DNA of 64,000 nt. It comes from JAJDXW01 sp965202895. GTDB lineage: Bacteria; Pseudomonadota; Gammaproteobacteria; HK1. Below the pieces are notes generated by a model. It worked only from the letters and a program-made list of their open reading frames with translations, did no database searches and was not told where the DNA came from. The translations under genes and the position numbers were made by a program. The DNA lies in contig OZ241901.1 of assembly GCA_965202895.1 (NCBI GenBank), forward strand, positions 3,968,001 through 4,032,000, in the 5' to 3' direction. Below are positions 43,217 to 52,701 of this stretch, piece after piece (the stretch's first letter is position 1; the number at the start of each line of letters is the position of its first letter).

Positions 43217-43971
43217 AGAACGAACGCTTCATCGCGGTCGTTCCCGCGCGGCTCGGGTCGACACGGCTGCCGGGGAAGGTGCTGCGGGCCATCGCGGGAA
43301 AGCCGATGGTCCGGCACGTCTGGGAGCGGGCCCGCGAGAGCGGGGCGGAGCGCGTGATCGTGGCGGTGGACGACGAACGCGTCGCGGAGGCGGTGGCCGG
43401 CGCCGAGGTCTGCCGCACGTCGGCCGCCCACCGTTCCGGAACGGAGAGGATCGCGGAAGTCGTCGAACGGATGGCGATCGCTCCGGATGCGGTCATCGTC
43501 AACGTGCAGGCGGACGAGCCCCTGCTCCCCCCGGAGCTCGTCCGTCAGGTGGCCGCCAACCTCGCGGCGCGGTCCGCGGCGGACGTGACGACCCTGTGCG
43601 AGCCGATCGCATCGGCGGACGAGGTGTTCGACCCCGACGTGGTCAAGGTCGTCCGGGACGATGCGGGCTTCGCCCTGTACTTCAGCCGGGCTCCCGTTCC
43701 GTGGCCGGGGGCCGGCTCCCCCCGCCGCGAGGGCTGGCGCGCCGGTGTGCACTTCCGCCATATCGGCCTCTACGCCTACCGCGCCCGCTTCGTGCTCGGC
43801 TACGTGAAGCTTCCGGCGGCCGCGCTCGAGGCCGCGGAATCGCTGGAGCAGCTCCGGGTGCTGGCCCACGGGGGAAGGATCCACGTGGACGTGGCGGCGG
43901 CGGCGCCGGGACCGGGGGTGGATACCGAAGCCGACCTCGCCAGGGTCCGCGCGCTCGCCGGCGGAAGCTGA
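43213..43971 (+). CDS. kdsB: CMP-KDO synthetase KdsB
   Basis: KdsB activates KDO as CMP-KDO for lipopolysaccharide inner core synthesis. The 252 residues include VVPARLGSTRLPGKVL, VNVQADEPLLPP and RHIGLYAYRARFVL, all family signatures, with the catalytic Asp in QADEP. The ATG overlaps the lpxK stop. Confidence 0.95.
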   Translation: MKNERFIAVVPARLGSTRLPGKVLRAIAGKPMVRHVWERARESGAERVIVAVDDERVAEAVAGAEVCRTSAAHRSGTERIAEVVERMAIAPDAVIVNVQADEPLLPPELVRQVAANLAARSAADVTTLCEPIASADEVFDPDVVKVVRDDAGFALYFSRAPVPWPGAGSPRREGWRAGVHFRHIGLYAYRARFVLGYVKLPAAALEAAESLEQLRVLAHGGRIHVDVAAAAPGPGVDTEADLARVRALAGGS

Positions 43972-43973
43972 GG

Positions 43974-44687
43974 ATGCACCGACCGTACCGGCGCTTTGCC
44001 CGGAATCCGGCCGGACGCGACTTCGTGGTCGGGGACGTCCACGGGATGTTCTCCGCCCTGCGCGAGCTGCTGGCGCGGGCGCGGTTCGACGAACGATGCG
44101 ACCGGCTCTTCTCGGTCGGCGACCTCATCGACCGCGGACCCTCCTCGCGCGAGGCGCTCGACTGGCTCGCGAAGCCGTGGTTCCACGCGGTTCGCGGGAA
44201 CCACGAGCAGCTCCTGCTCGACTCCGGCGACCCGGCCACCCGGGATCTCTGGATCCGGCACAACGGGGGGGCCTGGTGGCTCGATTGCGGACCCGCCGAA
44301 CGCGAGGCGTTCCGCGAGGCGTGCGCGGGCCTTCCCATCGCCATCGAGATTGCCGCGTCGCGGGGGAGGGTAGGGGTGGTCCACGCCGACGCGCCCCGTT
44401 CGAACTCGTGGACCGACTTCCTCTCTCGTCTGGAGTCGGGGGACGAACGTTCCGTCGAGCACGCGCTGTGGTCGCGCGAGCGGGTTGCCGCGGGGTCCTG
44501 CGGGCGCGTTTCGGGCGTGGACCTCGTACTCTGCGGCCATACCCCGACGACCCGGATCGTCGAGGTGGAGAACGTCCGCTTCATCGACACCGGAGCGGTG
44601 TACGTACAGTTCGCGAGCGCCCGGCTCACCATGGTCGAGATCGAACCGAAGTGGTGCCGCGCGGACTCCGTCCCGACGAGCGGCTAG
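43974..44687 (+). CDS. Lambda/PrpA-type serine/threonine phosphatase
   Basis: This 237-residue metallophosphoesterase contains the ordered motifs GDVHG, GDLIDRGP, RGNHE, VVHAD and CGHTP, which bind two metals in PPP-family phosphatases. The closest well-known relatives are phage lambda phosphatase and E. coli PrpA/PrpB (218 aa). Substrates in this organism are unknown; bacterial homologues act on phosphoproteins and influence envelope stress signalling. It starts two bases after kdsB, so it is co-transcribed with the lipid A/KDO genes. The following 198 bases to infA hold no gene that I can see. Confidence 0.88.
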   Translation: MHRPYRRFARNPAGRDFVVGDVHGMFSALRELLARARFDERCDRLFSVGDLIDRGPSSREALDWLAKPWFHAVRGNHEQLLLDSGDPATRDLWIRHNGGAWWLDCGPAEREAFREACAGLPIAIEIAASRGRVGVVHADAPRSNSWTDFLSRLESGDERSVEHALWSRERVAAGSCGRVSGVDLVLCGHTPTTRIVEVENVRFIDTGAVYVQFASARLTMVEIEPKWCRADSVPTSG

Positions 44688-44885
44688 AGCGGACGTCCCG
44701 CCGACCTTCGCCGCGGAGGGGTCGAGACCCTGCGCGCCGCCGGACGCCGGAGCCTTCTCGCGGGCCCCGGACCCGGCCGATGCTCCATCCGGCTCTCCGG
44801 TTCCCGCCGCCCGGCCCGTTCCGCGCGCGCGGCGCCGCGCTCCGCCGCCTCTTCCCCGTCCTCCTGGCGGAGCCGGGGGAGGGGG

Positions 44886-45104
44886 CTACCGGGCCCGGTA
44901 GACGATCCTGCCCTTGGTCAGGTCGTAGGGCGTCAACTGCACGGTGACCTTGTCACCGGTCAGGATGCGGATGTAGTTCTTTCGCATTTTTCCCGAGATG
45001 TGCGCGGTAACGGTATGTCCGTTCTCGAGCTCCACCCGAAACATGGTGTTCGGCAGCGTCTCGGCGACGGTGCCTTCCATTTCGATATGGTCTTCTTTCG
45101 GCAA
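44886..45104 (-). CDS. infA: Translation initiation factor IF-1
   Basis: The 72 residues have the OB-fold core TVAETLPNTMFRVELENGH and GKMRKNYIRILTGDKV typical of IF-1, with the same length as E. coli IF-1. The start must be TTG (complement of 45102-45104): the usual second residues P/A-KED follow it directly and AGGGGG lies upstream. The longer open frame to 45164 has no family similarity before this point. It follows aat by 75 bases on the same strand, as in many gammaproteobacteria. Confidence 0.96.
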   Translation of the reverse strand: MPKEDHIEMEGTVAETLPNTMFRVELENGHTVTAHISGKMRKNYIRILTGDKVTVQLTPYDLTKGRIVYRAR

Positions 45105-45179
45105 GCGCGACCCCCTTTTCCCGGTCCCGGGAGACATTCTCCGGGCTGAGCCCCCGATTGGCAAGGAAATCGGGCCGTC

Positions 45180-46013
45180 TCACCCGCCCCGCGCCCCGTC
45201 TGCAGGAGCCGCGGGACCCGTGCAATGGGCGAGGAGGGCGAGAAACTCGCGGCGCGGAACGAGGCGCGCTCCCATCCGCAGCAGATGTTCGTTCGGTACC
45301 TGGCAGTCGACAAGGGCGTATCCTTTCGCGCACAGCCAGGCCAGGGCGACCTTGGAAGCGTCGGGAACCCGCGAGAACATGGACTCGCCGCAGAACACCG
45401 GCCCCACTTCGACGCCGTAGATCCCGCCCGCCAGCATTCCGCCGCGCCAGCACTCGATCGAACGAGCGTGCCCCGCCGCGTGAAGGGCGCGATACGCTTC
45501 CTGCATCTCGGGGCCGATCCAGGTCCCGGGCTCGCCGTCCCGCCTCGGTGCGGCACAGCCCTTCACGACCTCGCCGAACGCGGCGTTCTCGGTGGTCCGG
45601 AACTCGTTCCGGCGCAGGCGGCGGCGCAGGCGCCGGGAGATCCGCAGCTCGGCGGGCACGATCACGGTGCGAGGGTCCGGCGACCACCACAGGATCGGCC
45701 CCGCGCCCGAGTACCAGGGGAAGATCCCGTGCCGGTAGGCGTACACCAGGCGCTCGACGCCGAGGTCGCCGCCCACCGCGAGGGGACGATCCCCCGGGGC
45801 GCTTCGCGGATCCGGAAAGGTGTCCGGCGGGGAGCCCGGATCGATGAACCATGCCGCGCCGGCCGGGCCGGCCGGCCGCGTGTCCCCATCTTCCCGCGCC
45901 GGCCGGCCGGCGTCACTCGAGGGATTCGAGGTACTTCTCCGCGTCGAGGGCGGCCATGCACCCGCTCCCGGCCGAGGTGACGGCCTGGCGGTAGACCGGG
46001 TCGGCCACGTCAC
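45180..46013 (-). CDS. aat: Leucyl/phenylalanyl-tRNA-protein transferase Aat (start abnormal)
   Basis: Aat adds Leu or Phe to proteins with N-terminal Arg or Lys, marking them for ClpAP. The conserved part (about 223 residues) runs from FIDPGSPPDTFPDPRSA, through VGGDLGVERLVYAYRHGIFPWY and ILWWSPDPR, to GESMFSR and VDCQVPNEHLL. In this frame no ATG, GTG or TTG exists between the ATG at 46013 and the conserved N-terminus. Using 46013 would add 54 unrelated residues and overlap trxB by about 100 bases. An ATG lies at the expected place (complement of 45850-45852) but one base out of frame. Either the long form, a non-standard start, or a one-base error or mutation is possible. Confidence 0.8.
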   Translation of the reverse strand: MTWPTRSTARPSPRPGAGAWPPSTRRSTSNPSSDAGRPAREDGDTRPAGPAGAAWFIDPGSPPDTFPDPRSAPGDRPLAVGGDLGVERLVYAYRHGIFPWYSGAGPILWWSPDPRTVIVPAELRISRRLRRRLRRNEFRTTENAAFGEVVKGCAAPRRDGEPGTWIGPEMQEAYRALHAAGHARSIECWRGGMLAGGIYGVEVGPVFCGESMFSRVPDASKVALAWLCAKGYALVDCQVPNEHLLRMGARLVPRREFLALLAHCTGPAAPADGARGG

Positions 46014-46872
46014 CGGCCGCGAACACCCCCGGTACGCTGGCCGCGGTGGCGTTGCCGTCCCGCCCGCTTCGGACCCGGACGTAGCCTCCCTCCATGTCGA
46101 GCTGTCCCTCGAACAGGGCGGTGTTCGGGGTGTGTCCGATCGCGATGAAGACGCCCGCGACCCCGAGCTCGCGGACCGCGCCGGACCCGGTATTCCGGAT
46201 CCGCAGGCCGGTCACCCCGGAATCGTCCCCCAGCACCTCGTCGACGACGTGGTTCCACCGGATGGCCACGTTCGCCTCCCGGGTCTTCGCCGCGAGCCGA
46301 TCGGCCAGGATCTTCTCCGCCCGGAACCGGTCCCGGCGGTGGACCACGTCCACCGTCGATGCGATGTTCGAGAGGTACAACGCCTCTTCGACCGCCGTAT
46401 TGCCGCCCCCGACCACCGCGACCGGCCGGTCCTTGAAGAAGAAGCCGTCGCAGGTCGCGCAGGCCGACACGCCGGCGCCCCTGTACCGCTCCTCCGAGGG
46501 CAGGCCGAGGTACTTCGCCGATGCGCCGGTGGCGATGATGAGCGCATCGCAGGTGTAGACGGCCTCGTCTCCGACGAGACGAAAGGGGCGCTCGAGGAGG
46601 TGGGCGGTGTGGATGTGGTCGAAAACGGATTCGGCGCCGAACCGTTGCGTATGGGCCTGCATCCGGGCCATGAGGTCCGGTCCCTGCAATCCTTCGACGT
46701 CGCCCGGCCAGTTGTCGACGTCCATGGTGGTGGTCATCTGCCCGCCCCTCTCGAGGCCGGTGATCATGACCGGGTCGAGGTTTGCGCGGGCGGCGTACAG
46801 GGCGGCCGTGCACCCGGCCGGACCCGAGCCGAGTATGAGAAGCCGGCAGTGCCGCGGGGCGGTATGGGGCAT
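45913..46872 (-). CDS. trxB: Thioredoxin reductase TrxB
   Basis: TrxB reduces thioredoxin with NADPH. The 319 residues have LGSGPAGCTAALYAARA (FAD), the redox pair in SACATCDGFFF (CxxC), the NADPH site VVGGGNTAVEEALYL and GVFAAGDVADP. The length matches E. coli TrxB (321). The ATG at the complement of 46870-46872 leaves a four-to-eight residue lead before the first strand. It is divergent from ftsK, as in E. coli, where trxB lies near lrp-ftsK. A possible -10 TAGAAT is read at the complement of 46937-46942. Confidence 0.96.
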   Translation of the reverse strand: MPHTAPRHCRLLILGSGPAGCTAALYAARANLDPVMITGLERGGQMTTTMDVDNWPGDVEGLQGPDLMARMQAHTQRFGAESVFDHIHTAHLLERPFRLVGDEAVYTCDALIIATGASAKYLGLPSEERYRGAGVSACATCDGFFFKDRPVAVVGGGNTAVEEALYLSNIASTVDVVHRRDRFRAEKILADRLAAKTREANVAIRWNHVVDEVLGDDSGVTGLRIRNTGSGAVRELGVAGVFIAIGHTPNTALFEGQLDMEGGYVRVRSGRDGNATAASVPGVFAAGDVADPVYRQAVTSAGSGCMAALDAEKYLESLE

Positions 46873-47048
46873 GTCGAAGGGCTCGGAGGTGCGGGGCTCG
46901 TGGGTCGGAGAACGGGCGGCCGCGGCGCCACGGGACATTCTATACCCGGCCCGGTCGGAGACGCCGCTCGGGGGCCGCCCGGCACGGATCTTCGGCACGG
47001 CTCGCTCCGGACCTCCGATCACCTGGAATTTCTCGTTACCAGAATGAA

Positions 47049-49430
47049 GTGGACGTGGAACCGGAGATCCGACATCACCCTTCGATTGAGCCGAGGGTCG
47101 ATTCGGAGGATAATTCCGGTCCGGTTCGGATCCGGCATTCCCGTTTGGCGCAGATCGATCCAGTACGGTTCCTCACCAGGGCATTCGGCCGGGGCGGGCG
47201 GGAGATCACCCTCGTCGGGTTCGGGGCGGCCGCCCTCTTCCTCGCGATCGCGATATCGAGCTATCACCGCGGGGACCCGAGCTGGTCGGTCCGCAACGCG
47301 TCGGAGCACGTCGTCAACCGGGGAGGGGTGGTCGGCGCATGGGTCTCCGACCTCCTGCTCCAGCTGTTCGGACACGTAGCGTGGGCCCTTCCGATCCTGC
47401 TCGTGGTCGCGGGGGTCGTCCTGTTCGTCGACCGTGAACGCCCGTCGGCCCGGTTCGTCCGGGGGACGCGCGCGATCGGGTTCGCGATGGTGCTCATGGC
47501 CGCGTGCGGGGTGGCCACCCTGCACTACGGCGACGCGGGCACGCTTCCGGAAGGGGTCGGGGCAGGGGGGATCCTCGGCGCCGTCATCGGCGATGCGTCC
47601 TTCGTCGCATTCAATTTCCTCGGCGCCACGGTGGTCATGCTGGGCGTGCTGCTCACGGGCTGGGCGCTGTTCACGCGGGTGTCCTGGCTGGCCGTCATGG
47701 AGACGACGGGACGCCTCACCGTGTCCCTGTTCGCTTCGGCGGCCGGCCGGTCCGAGCGGCGGCGCGAACGCCGCGAGGTCTCCGACGCACGCCGGGAGCG
47801 GGTGCAGACGGTGGCGGAGAAGACCCGGCGCAACCCGAGGCGCAGCCGGCCGCCGCGCATCGAGCCGGTGCTCACCGAGATCGAAACGAGCCCTCGCGCC
47901 ACCCGGGAGCGGCAGACCGCTCTCTTCGAGCCGGAAGGCCCCCGGCTGCCGGAGCTCGCCCGGCTCGACAAACCCTCCGACCGCCCTCCGGCGATGTCGG
48001 CCGCGGCCCTCGAGACGATGTCCCGGCAGGTGGAGGTCAAGCTGCGCGACTTCGGGATCGACGTGGAGGTGGTGGCCGTTCATCCCGGGCCGGTCATCAC
48101 CCGCTTCGAGCTCGAGCCGTCCCCGGGCCTGAAGGTGAGCCGGGTCACCGCCCTGGCCAAGGACCTCGCCCGATCGCTGTCGACGGTGAGCGTGCGGATC
48201 GTCGAGATCATTCCCGGGAAATCCGTCATTGGTCTCGAGGTTCCGAACGAGGAGGTCGAGCTGGTCTACCTGAGCGAGATCCTCGGCTCCACGGACTACG
48301 ACAAGAGCACGTCTCCGGCCAGCCTCGCCCTGGGCAAGGACATCGCCGGCCAGCCCGTGGTCGTGGACCTGGCCCGGATGCCCCATCTCCTCGTCGCGGG
48401 AACCACCGGCTCCGGGAAGTCCGTCGCCCTGAACGCGATGATCCTGAGCATCCTCTACAAGGCGCCGCCCGAGCAGGTGCGGCTCATCATGGTCGACCCG
48501 AAGATGCTCGAGCTCTCGGTATACGACGGGATCCCCCATCTGCTCGCCCCGGTGGTGACCGACATGAAGGATGCGGCCAACGCCTTTCGCTGGTGCATCG
48601 GCGAGATGGAGCGCCGCTACCGCCTGATGTCCGAGCTCGGGGTCCGGAACCTCGCCGGCTTCAACCGCAAGGTCGCGGAGGCGATGAAGGCCGGCGAGCC
48701 CATTCCCGACCCGATGGCGCGAGCGGGGGAGGGCGAGGACGGGGAGGATGGGTTGCTGACCGGGCCGATGCCCCTCATCGTGGTGGTGGTGGACGAGCTC
48801 GCCGACCTGATGATGGTGAGCGGGAAGAAGATCGAACAGCTCATCGCCCGGCTGGCCCAGAAGGCCCGGGCGTCGGGCATTCATCTCCTCCTCGCGACCC
48901 AGCGGCCGTCGGTGGACGTGATCACGGGGCTCATCAAGGCGAACATTCCCAGCCGGATCGCGTTCCAGGTCTCGTCGCGGATCGATTCGAGAACCATTCT
49001 CGATCAGGGCGGCGCGGAGCAGCTGCTCGGGCATGGCGACATGCTTCACCTCACGCCGGGAATGCAGGCCCCGGCCCGGGTCCATGGAGCGTTCGTGAGC
49101 GACCAGGAGGTGCACCGGGTGGTGGACGACCTCAAGTCGTGGGCGGAGCCGGAATACGTGGACGGGGTGCTCGAAGGCGGGGAGTGGTCCTCCGACCCCG
49201 GCGCCGGGGAAGCCGCGGACCGCGGCGAGGAGGCCGATCCGCTCTACGACGAGGCGGTCCGCATGGTGACCGAATCCGGGCGGGCATCGATCTCGGGGGT
49301 GCAGCGCCGGTTGAAGATCGGCTACAACCGGGCCGCGAGGATGGTCGAGCAGATGGAGGCGGACGGGGTGGTCGGGCCGGTGCAGTCGAACGGGTCGCGG
49401 GAGGTTCTGGCGCCGCCCCCACCGGAGTGA
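47049..49430 (+). CDS. ftsK: DNA translocase FtsK
   Basis: FtsK couples cell division to chromosome-dimer resolution. The 793 residues have four N-terminal helices (about 50-220), a short Arg-rich linker (220-310; much shorter than the E. coli linker), the alpha/beta translocase core with Walker A GTTGSGKSVALNAMI near residue 452 and VVVVDELADLMM, and the C-terminal winged-helix gamma domain (about 720-785, SISGVQRRLKIGYNRAARMVEQME) that recognises KOPS. The GTG at 47049 is the first start in frame; its length agrees with SpoIIIE/FtsK proteins of about 770-800 residues. Confidence 0.95.
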   Translation: MDVEPEIRHHPSIEPRVDSEDNSGPVRIRHSRLAQIDPVRFLTRAFGRGGREITLVGFGAAALFLAIAISSYHRGDPSWSVRNASEHVVNRGGVVGAWVSDLLLQLFGHVAWALPILLVVAGVVLFVDRERPSARFVRGTRAIGFAMVLMAACGVATLHYGDAGTLPEGVGAGGILGAVIGDASFVAFNFLGATVVMLGVLLTGWALFTRVSWLAVMETTGRLTVSLFASAAGRSERRRERREVSDARRERVQTVAEKTRRNPRRSRPPRIEPVLTEIETSPRATRERQTALFEPEGPRLPELARLDKPSDRPPAMSAAALETMSRQVEVKLRDFGIDVEVVAVHPGPVITRFELEPSPGLKVSRVTALAKDLARSLSTVSVRIVEIIPGKSVIGLEVPNEEVELVYLSEILGSTDYDKSTSPASLALGKDIAGQPVVVDLARMPHLLVAGTTGSGKSVALNAMILSILYKAPPEQVRLIMVDPKMLELSVYDGIPHLLAPVVTDMKDAANAFRWCIGEMERRYRLMSELGVRNLAGFNRKVAEAMKAGEPIPDPMARAGEGEDGEDGLLTGPMPLIVVVVDELADLMMVSGKKIEQLIARLAQKARASGIHLLLATQRPSVDVITGLIKANIPSRIAFQVSSRIDSRTILDQGGAEQLLGHGDMLHLTPGMQAPARVHGAFVSDQEVHRVVDDLKSWAEPEYVDGVLEGGEWSSDPGAGEAADRGEEADPLYDEAVRMVTESGRASISGVQRRLKIGYNRAARMVEQMEADGVVGPVQSNGSREVLAPPPPE

Positions 49431-50089
49431 TGCTCTCCTTCCCCGGAACGGGCGGTCGGGCGCTGGTCGCCGGCCTGACGGTGATCGCGGCGGTCCTCGC
49501 GGCAGCGCCGTCCGCGGCCGCGGGCGACGAGGCCGAAGCGCGAATCGACGGCTGGCTCGCCGCCAACGGCTCCCTTCGCGCGCGATTCACCCAGACGGTG
49601 TTCGACGAAGACGGGGTTCGGATCGACGAGTCGCACGGAACCGTCGCCTTCCGCCGGCCCTACCGCTTCCGGTGGGACTACGCGGCCCCCGAGCCGCGGA
49701 CCATCGTTGCGGACGGGGAGAACCTCTGGTGGTACGACGTCGACCTCCGGCAGGTCACGGTACGCCCGGTCGAAGCCGCCCTCGAGGGGACCCCCGCTTC
49801 GTTGCTCACCGGGCCGGACGGCCGCGCCGGCAAGCACTTCCGGGTCGCGGCCCTCGAACCGGCCGGGGGCGTCACCTGGATCGAGCTCGTTCCACGCGGC
49901 CCGGACGCCGCGTTCCGCGCGCTCCGGGTCGGGCTGCAGGGAGAGGTGCTCCACGCGATCGAGATGGAGGACGGGTTCGGCCAGACCACCCGGATCGAGT
50001 TCTTCGACGTCGAATCCGATCCGCCCCCGGATGCCGGGCGGTTCCGATTCGTGCCTCCGTCGGAAGCCGACGTCGTTCGGGGCGGGTGA
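49430..50089 (+). CDS. lolA: Outer-membrane lipoprotein carrier LolA
   Basis: LolA shuttles lipoproteins through the periplasm from LolC/E-LolD to LolB. The 219 residues start with a signal peptide (about 1-31, hydrophobic VAGLTVIAAVLAA, cleavage near SAAAG) and contain LRARFTQTVFDEDG, HGTVAFRRPYRFRWDY, ADGENLWWYDVDLRQVTV and LTG, all LolA features. The ATG overlaps the ftsK TGA. The ftsK-lolA-rarA-serS order is the same as in E. coli. Confidence 0.95.
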   Translation: MLSFPGTGGRALVAGLTVIAAVLAAAPSAAAGDEAEARIDGWLAANGSLRARFTQTVFDEDGVRIDESHGTVAFRRPYRFRWDYAAPEPRTIVADGENLWWYDVDLRQVTVRPVEAALEGTPASLLTGPDGRAGKHFRVAALEPAGGVTWIELVPRGPDAAFRALRVGLQGEVLHAIEMEDGFGQTTRIEFFDVESDPPPDAGRFRFVPPSEADVVRGG

Positions 50090-50090
50090 C

Positions 50091-51422
50091 TTGAGCACGG
50101 AGCAAGCGCCGCTCGCGGACCGGCTCCGTCCGCGTTCGCTGGCGGAGTTTGCCGGGCAGACCCACCTGCTGGCGGAGGGGAAGCCGCTTCGCCTGGCTCT
50201 CGACGGCGGCCGCATCCACTCGATGATCCTGTGGGGTCCGCCCGGATCGGGCAAGACCACGCTCGCGCGGCTTGCGGCGAAGGCGACCGACGCGGACTTC
50301 ATCGGGCTGTCCGCGGTGCTCGGCGGCGTCAAGGACATTCGGAGCGCGGTGGACGCCGCGCGGGCGAACCGCACGGCCGGGCGCGCAACGGTGCTCTTCG
50401 TCGACGAGGTGCACCGGTTCAACAAGGCCCAGCAGGATGCCTTCCTCCCCCATGTCGAAGACGGCACGCTCGTCTTCATCGGGGCGACCACGGAGAACCC
50501 CTCGTTCGAGGTGAACTCGGCCCTCATCTCGCGCACGCGCGTCTACGTGCTGGAGCCGGTCGAGGACCGGGCCATCGTGCGCGTGGTGGTGCGGGCGCTC
50601 GAGGACGTAGAGTACGGTCTCGGCCGGCACGGATTCGTGCTGGACCCGCCGGATCGGGACCGGCTCGTCGAGGCGGCGGACGGCGACGTGCGCCGGGCGC
50701 TCAACGCCCTCGAGCTCGCGGCCGGCCTCGCGGTGCAGGCGGGGGAACGCCGCCTCGGCGGCGAGCGCCTCGCCGAGGCGCTCGCCGGGGGCGGGCTTCG
50801 CCGCTTCGACAAGGGCGGCGATGCCTTCTACGACCTCATCTCCGCCGTCCACAAGTCGATCCGGGGCTCGAGCCCGGATGCGGCCCTCTACTGGATCGGC
50901 CGGATGCTGGACGGAGGATGCGATCCCCTGTACGTCGCGCGCCGTCTCGTTCGGGTGGCGTCCGAGGACGTCGGGAACGCGGACCCGCGAGCGCTGCGGA
51001 TCGCGCTCGATGCCTGGGAAGCGTACGAACGCCTCGGGAGCCCCGAGGGCGAGCTCGCGATCGCCCAGGCGGGGGTCTACCTCGCCTGCGCCGCGAAGAG
51101 CGACGCGGTGTACAAGGGGTTCGGCGCGGCCACGGCGGACGTCCGCCGGCATGGCTCGCTCCCCGTGCCCCTGCACCTGCGCAACGCCCCGACCTCGCTG
51201 ATGCGCGAGCTCGGCCACGGCCGGAGCTACCGCCACGCGCACGACGAGCCCGAGGGCTACGCGGCGGGGGAGACCTACCTGCCCGAACGCCTGGCCGGAC
51301 GACGCTACTACACACCGGCCTCGCGCGGTCTGGAGATCCGCATTGCCGAGAAGCTGGCCCGCCTGCGGGAGCTCGACCGCACGGCGCGGAGAACGTCTCG
51401 AGAGGGAGACCGGGATGCTTGA
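50091..51422 (+). CDS. rarA: Replication-associated recombination protein RarA (MgsA)
   Basis: RarA is a clamp-loader-like AAA+ ATPase acting at stalled forks. The 443 residues have MILWGPPGSGKTTLARL, VLFVDEVHRFNKAQQDAFLP, GATTENPSFEVN and the C-terminal tetramerisation region with SDAVYKGFG. The start is TTG at 50091, just after the lolA stop; the next residues (STEQAPLADRLRPRSLAEF) match the family start. The end overlaps serS by 8 bases. Confidence 0.95.
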   Translation: MSTEQAPLADRLRPRSLAEFAGQTHLLAEGKPLRLALDGGRIHSMILWGPPGSGKTTLARLAAKATDADFIGLSAVLGGVKDIRSAVDAARANRTAGRATVLFVDEVHRFNKAQQDAFLPHVEDGTLVFIGATTENPSFEVNSALISRTRVYVLEPVEDRAIVRVVVRALEDVEYGLGRHGFVLDPPDRDRLVEAADGDVRRALNALELAAGLAVQAGERRLGGERLAEALAGGGLRRFDKGGDAFYDLISAVHKSIRGSSPDAALYWIGRMLDGGCDPLYVARRLVRVASEDVGNADPRALRIALDAWEAYERLGSPEGELAIAQAGVYLACAAKSDAVYKGFGAATADVRRHGSLPVPLHLRNAPTSLMRELGHGRSYRHAHDEPEGYAAGETYLPERLAGRRYYTPASRGLEIRIAEKLARLRELDRTARRTSREGDRDA

Positions 51423-52677
51423 TCCGAATCGATTCCGACGGGGGCTCGACGAGACCGCGGCGGCTCTCGCGCGCCGTTTCTTCGACCTCGACGTGGACGC
51501 GGTCCGCCGCCTCGAGGCGGACCGCCGAGACCTTCAGACCCGGGTGGAAGGGCTTCGAAACGAACGCAACGTGCGCTCGCGGAGGATCGGAAAGGCCAAG
51601 GCGGCCGGGGAGGACGTCCAACCGCTGCTCGCCGCCGTCTCGCGCCTCGGGGGCGAGCTCGAGGCGGCGGAGCAGGGGCTCGACGAGGTCCGGGGCCAGC
51701 TGGATGCGATGCTGCTCGAGACGCCGAACCTGCCTCATCCATCGGTCCCGACGGGGCGAACCGAGGCGGAGAACCTCGAGGTGCGCAGGTGGGGCGACCC
51801 GCCGCGCTTCGATTTCGAACCGCGCGACCACGTGGAGCTCGGGTCCGGCGGGATGGACTTCGAGATCGCCGCCAGGCTCTCGGGCAGCCGTTTCGTCACC
51901 CTGTTCGGACCGCTCGCCCGGCTTCACCGGGCGCTCGCCCAGTTCATGCTCGATCTGCACGTTCGAGAGCATGGCTACACCGAGGTCCACACCCCGTATC
52001 TCGTACACCCGAGGACCCTGCTGGGGACCGGGCAGCTCCCGAAGTTCGAGTCGGATCTCTTCCGCGTGGCCGGGCACGATCTTCGTCTCATCCCGACCGC
52101 CGAAGTGCCGCTCACCAACATCGTCCGGGAGCGGATCCTGGACGCGGACGATCTGCCCATGAAGCTCGTGGCGCACACCCCATGCTTCCGGAGCGAGGCG
52201 GGCTCCCACGGACGCGACACCCGGGGCATGCTCCGCCAGCACCAGTTCGACAAGGTGGAGCTGGTGCAGGTGGTCCGCCCGGACGATTCCTACGATGCGC
52301 TCGAAGAGCTGACCGCGCACGCGGAGACGGTTCTCCGGCGCCTGGAGCTTCCTTACCGCGTGGTGGTCCTCAGCACCGGCGACATGGGGTTCGCGGCCGC
52401 CAAGACCTACGATCTGGAGGTCTGGCTCCCGGGCCAGCAGCGCTACCGGGAGATATCCTCGTGCAGCAACTGCGAAGGTTTCCAGGCCCGGCGGATGAGG
52501 GCGCGGTGGCGCGGTCCGGAAGGACGGGGAACCGAGCCGGTCCACACCCTCAACGGTTCGGGGCTCGCGGTCGGACGCACCCTCATCGCGGTGCTCGAGA
52601 ACTTCCAGGACGCTTCGGGCCGGGTGCGGATACCCGATGCGCTCCGCCCGTTCATGGACGGGGTGGGATCCCTCTGA
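51415..52677 (+). CDS. serS: Seryl-tRNA synthetase
   Basis: SerS charges tRNA-Ser with serine. The 420 residues begin MLDPNRFRRGLDETAAAL, followed by the two-helix coiled-coil arm (about 30-100), and the class II core: motif 2 LVAHTPCFRSEAGSHGRDT and motif 3 LNGSGLAVGRTLIAVLEN. VWLPGQQRYREISSCSNC is the family signature before motif 3. A tRNA-Ser gene lies 1.1 kb downstream. Confidence 0.97.
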   Translation: MLDPNRFRRGLDETAAALARRFFDLDVDAVRRLEADRRDLQTRVEGLRNERNVRSRRIGKAKAAGEDVQPLLAAVSRLGGELEAAEQGLDEVRGQLDAMLLETPNLPHPSVPTGRTEAENLEVRRWGDPPRFDFEPRDHVELGSGGMDFEIAARLSGSRFVTLFGPLARLHRALAQFMLDLHVREHGYTEVHTPYLVHPRTLLGTGQLPKFESDLFRVAGHDLRLIPTAEVPLTNIVRERILDADDLPMKLVAHTPCFRSEAGSHGRDTRGMLRQHQFDKVELVQVVRPDDSYDALEELTAHAETVLRRLELPYRVVVLSTGDMGFAAAKTYDLEVWLPGQQRYREISSCSNCEGFQARRMRARWRGPEGRGTEPVHTLNGSGLAVGRTLIAVLENFQDASGRVRIPDALRPFMDGVGSL

Positions 52678-52701
52678 CGCCGCACGGCGCCCGCCCCGAC
52701 G

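Noticed and set aside
44688..44885. Small gene between the phosphatase and infA
   Set aside because: Frames are open only because of GC bias; no start with a ribosome site and no recognisable product.
46920..47048. Regulator gene or sRNA between trxB and ftsK
   Set aside because: The gap holds only possible promoter elements; no frame with a ribosome site or hairpin with a T-tract was found.
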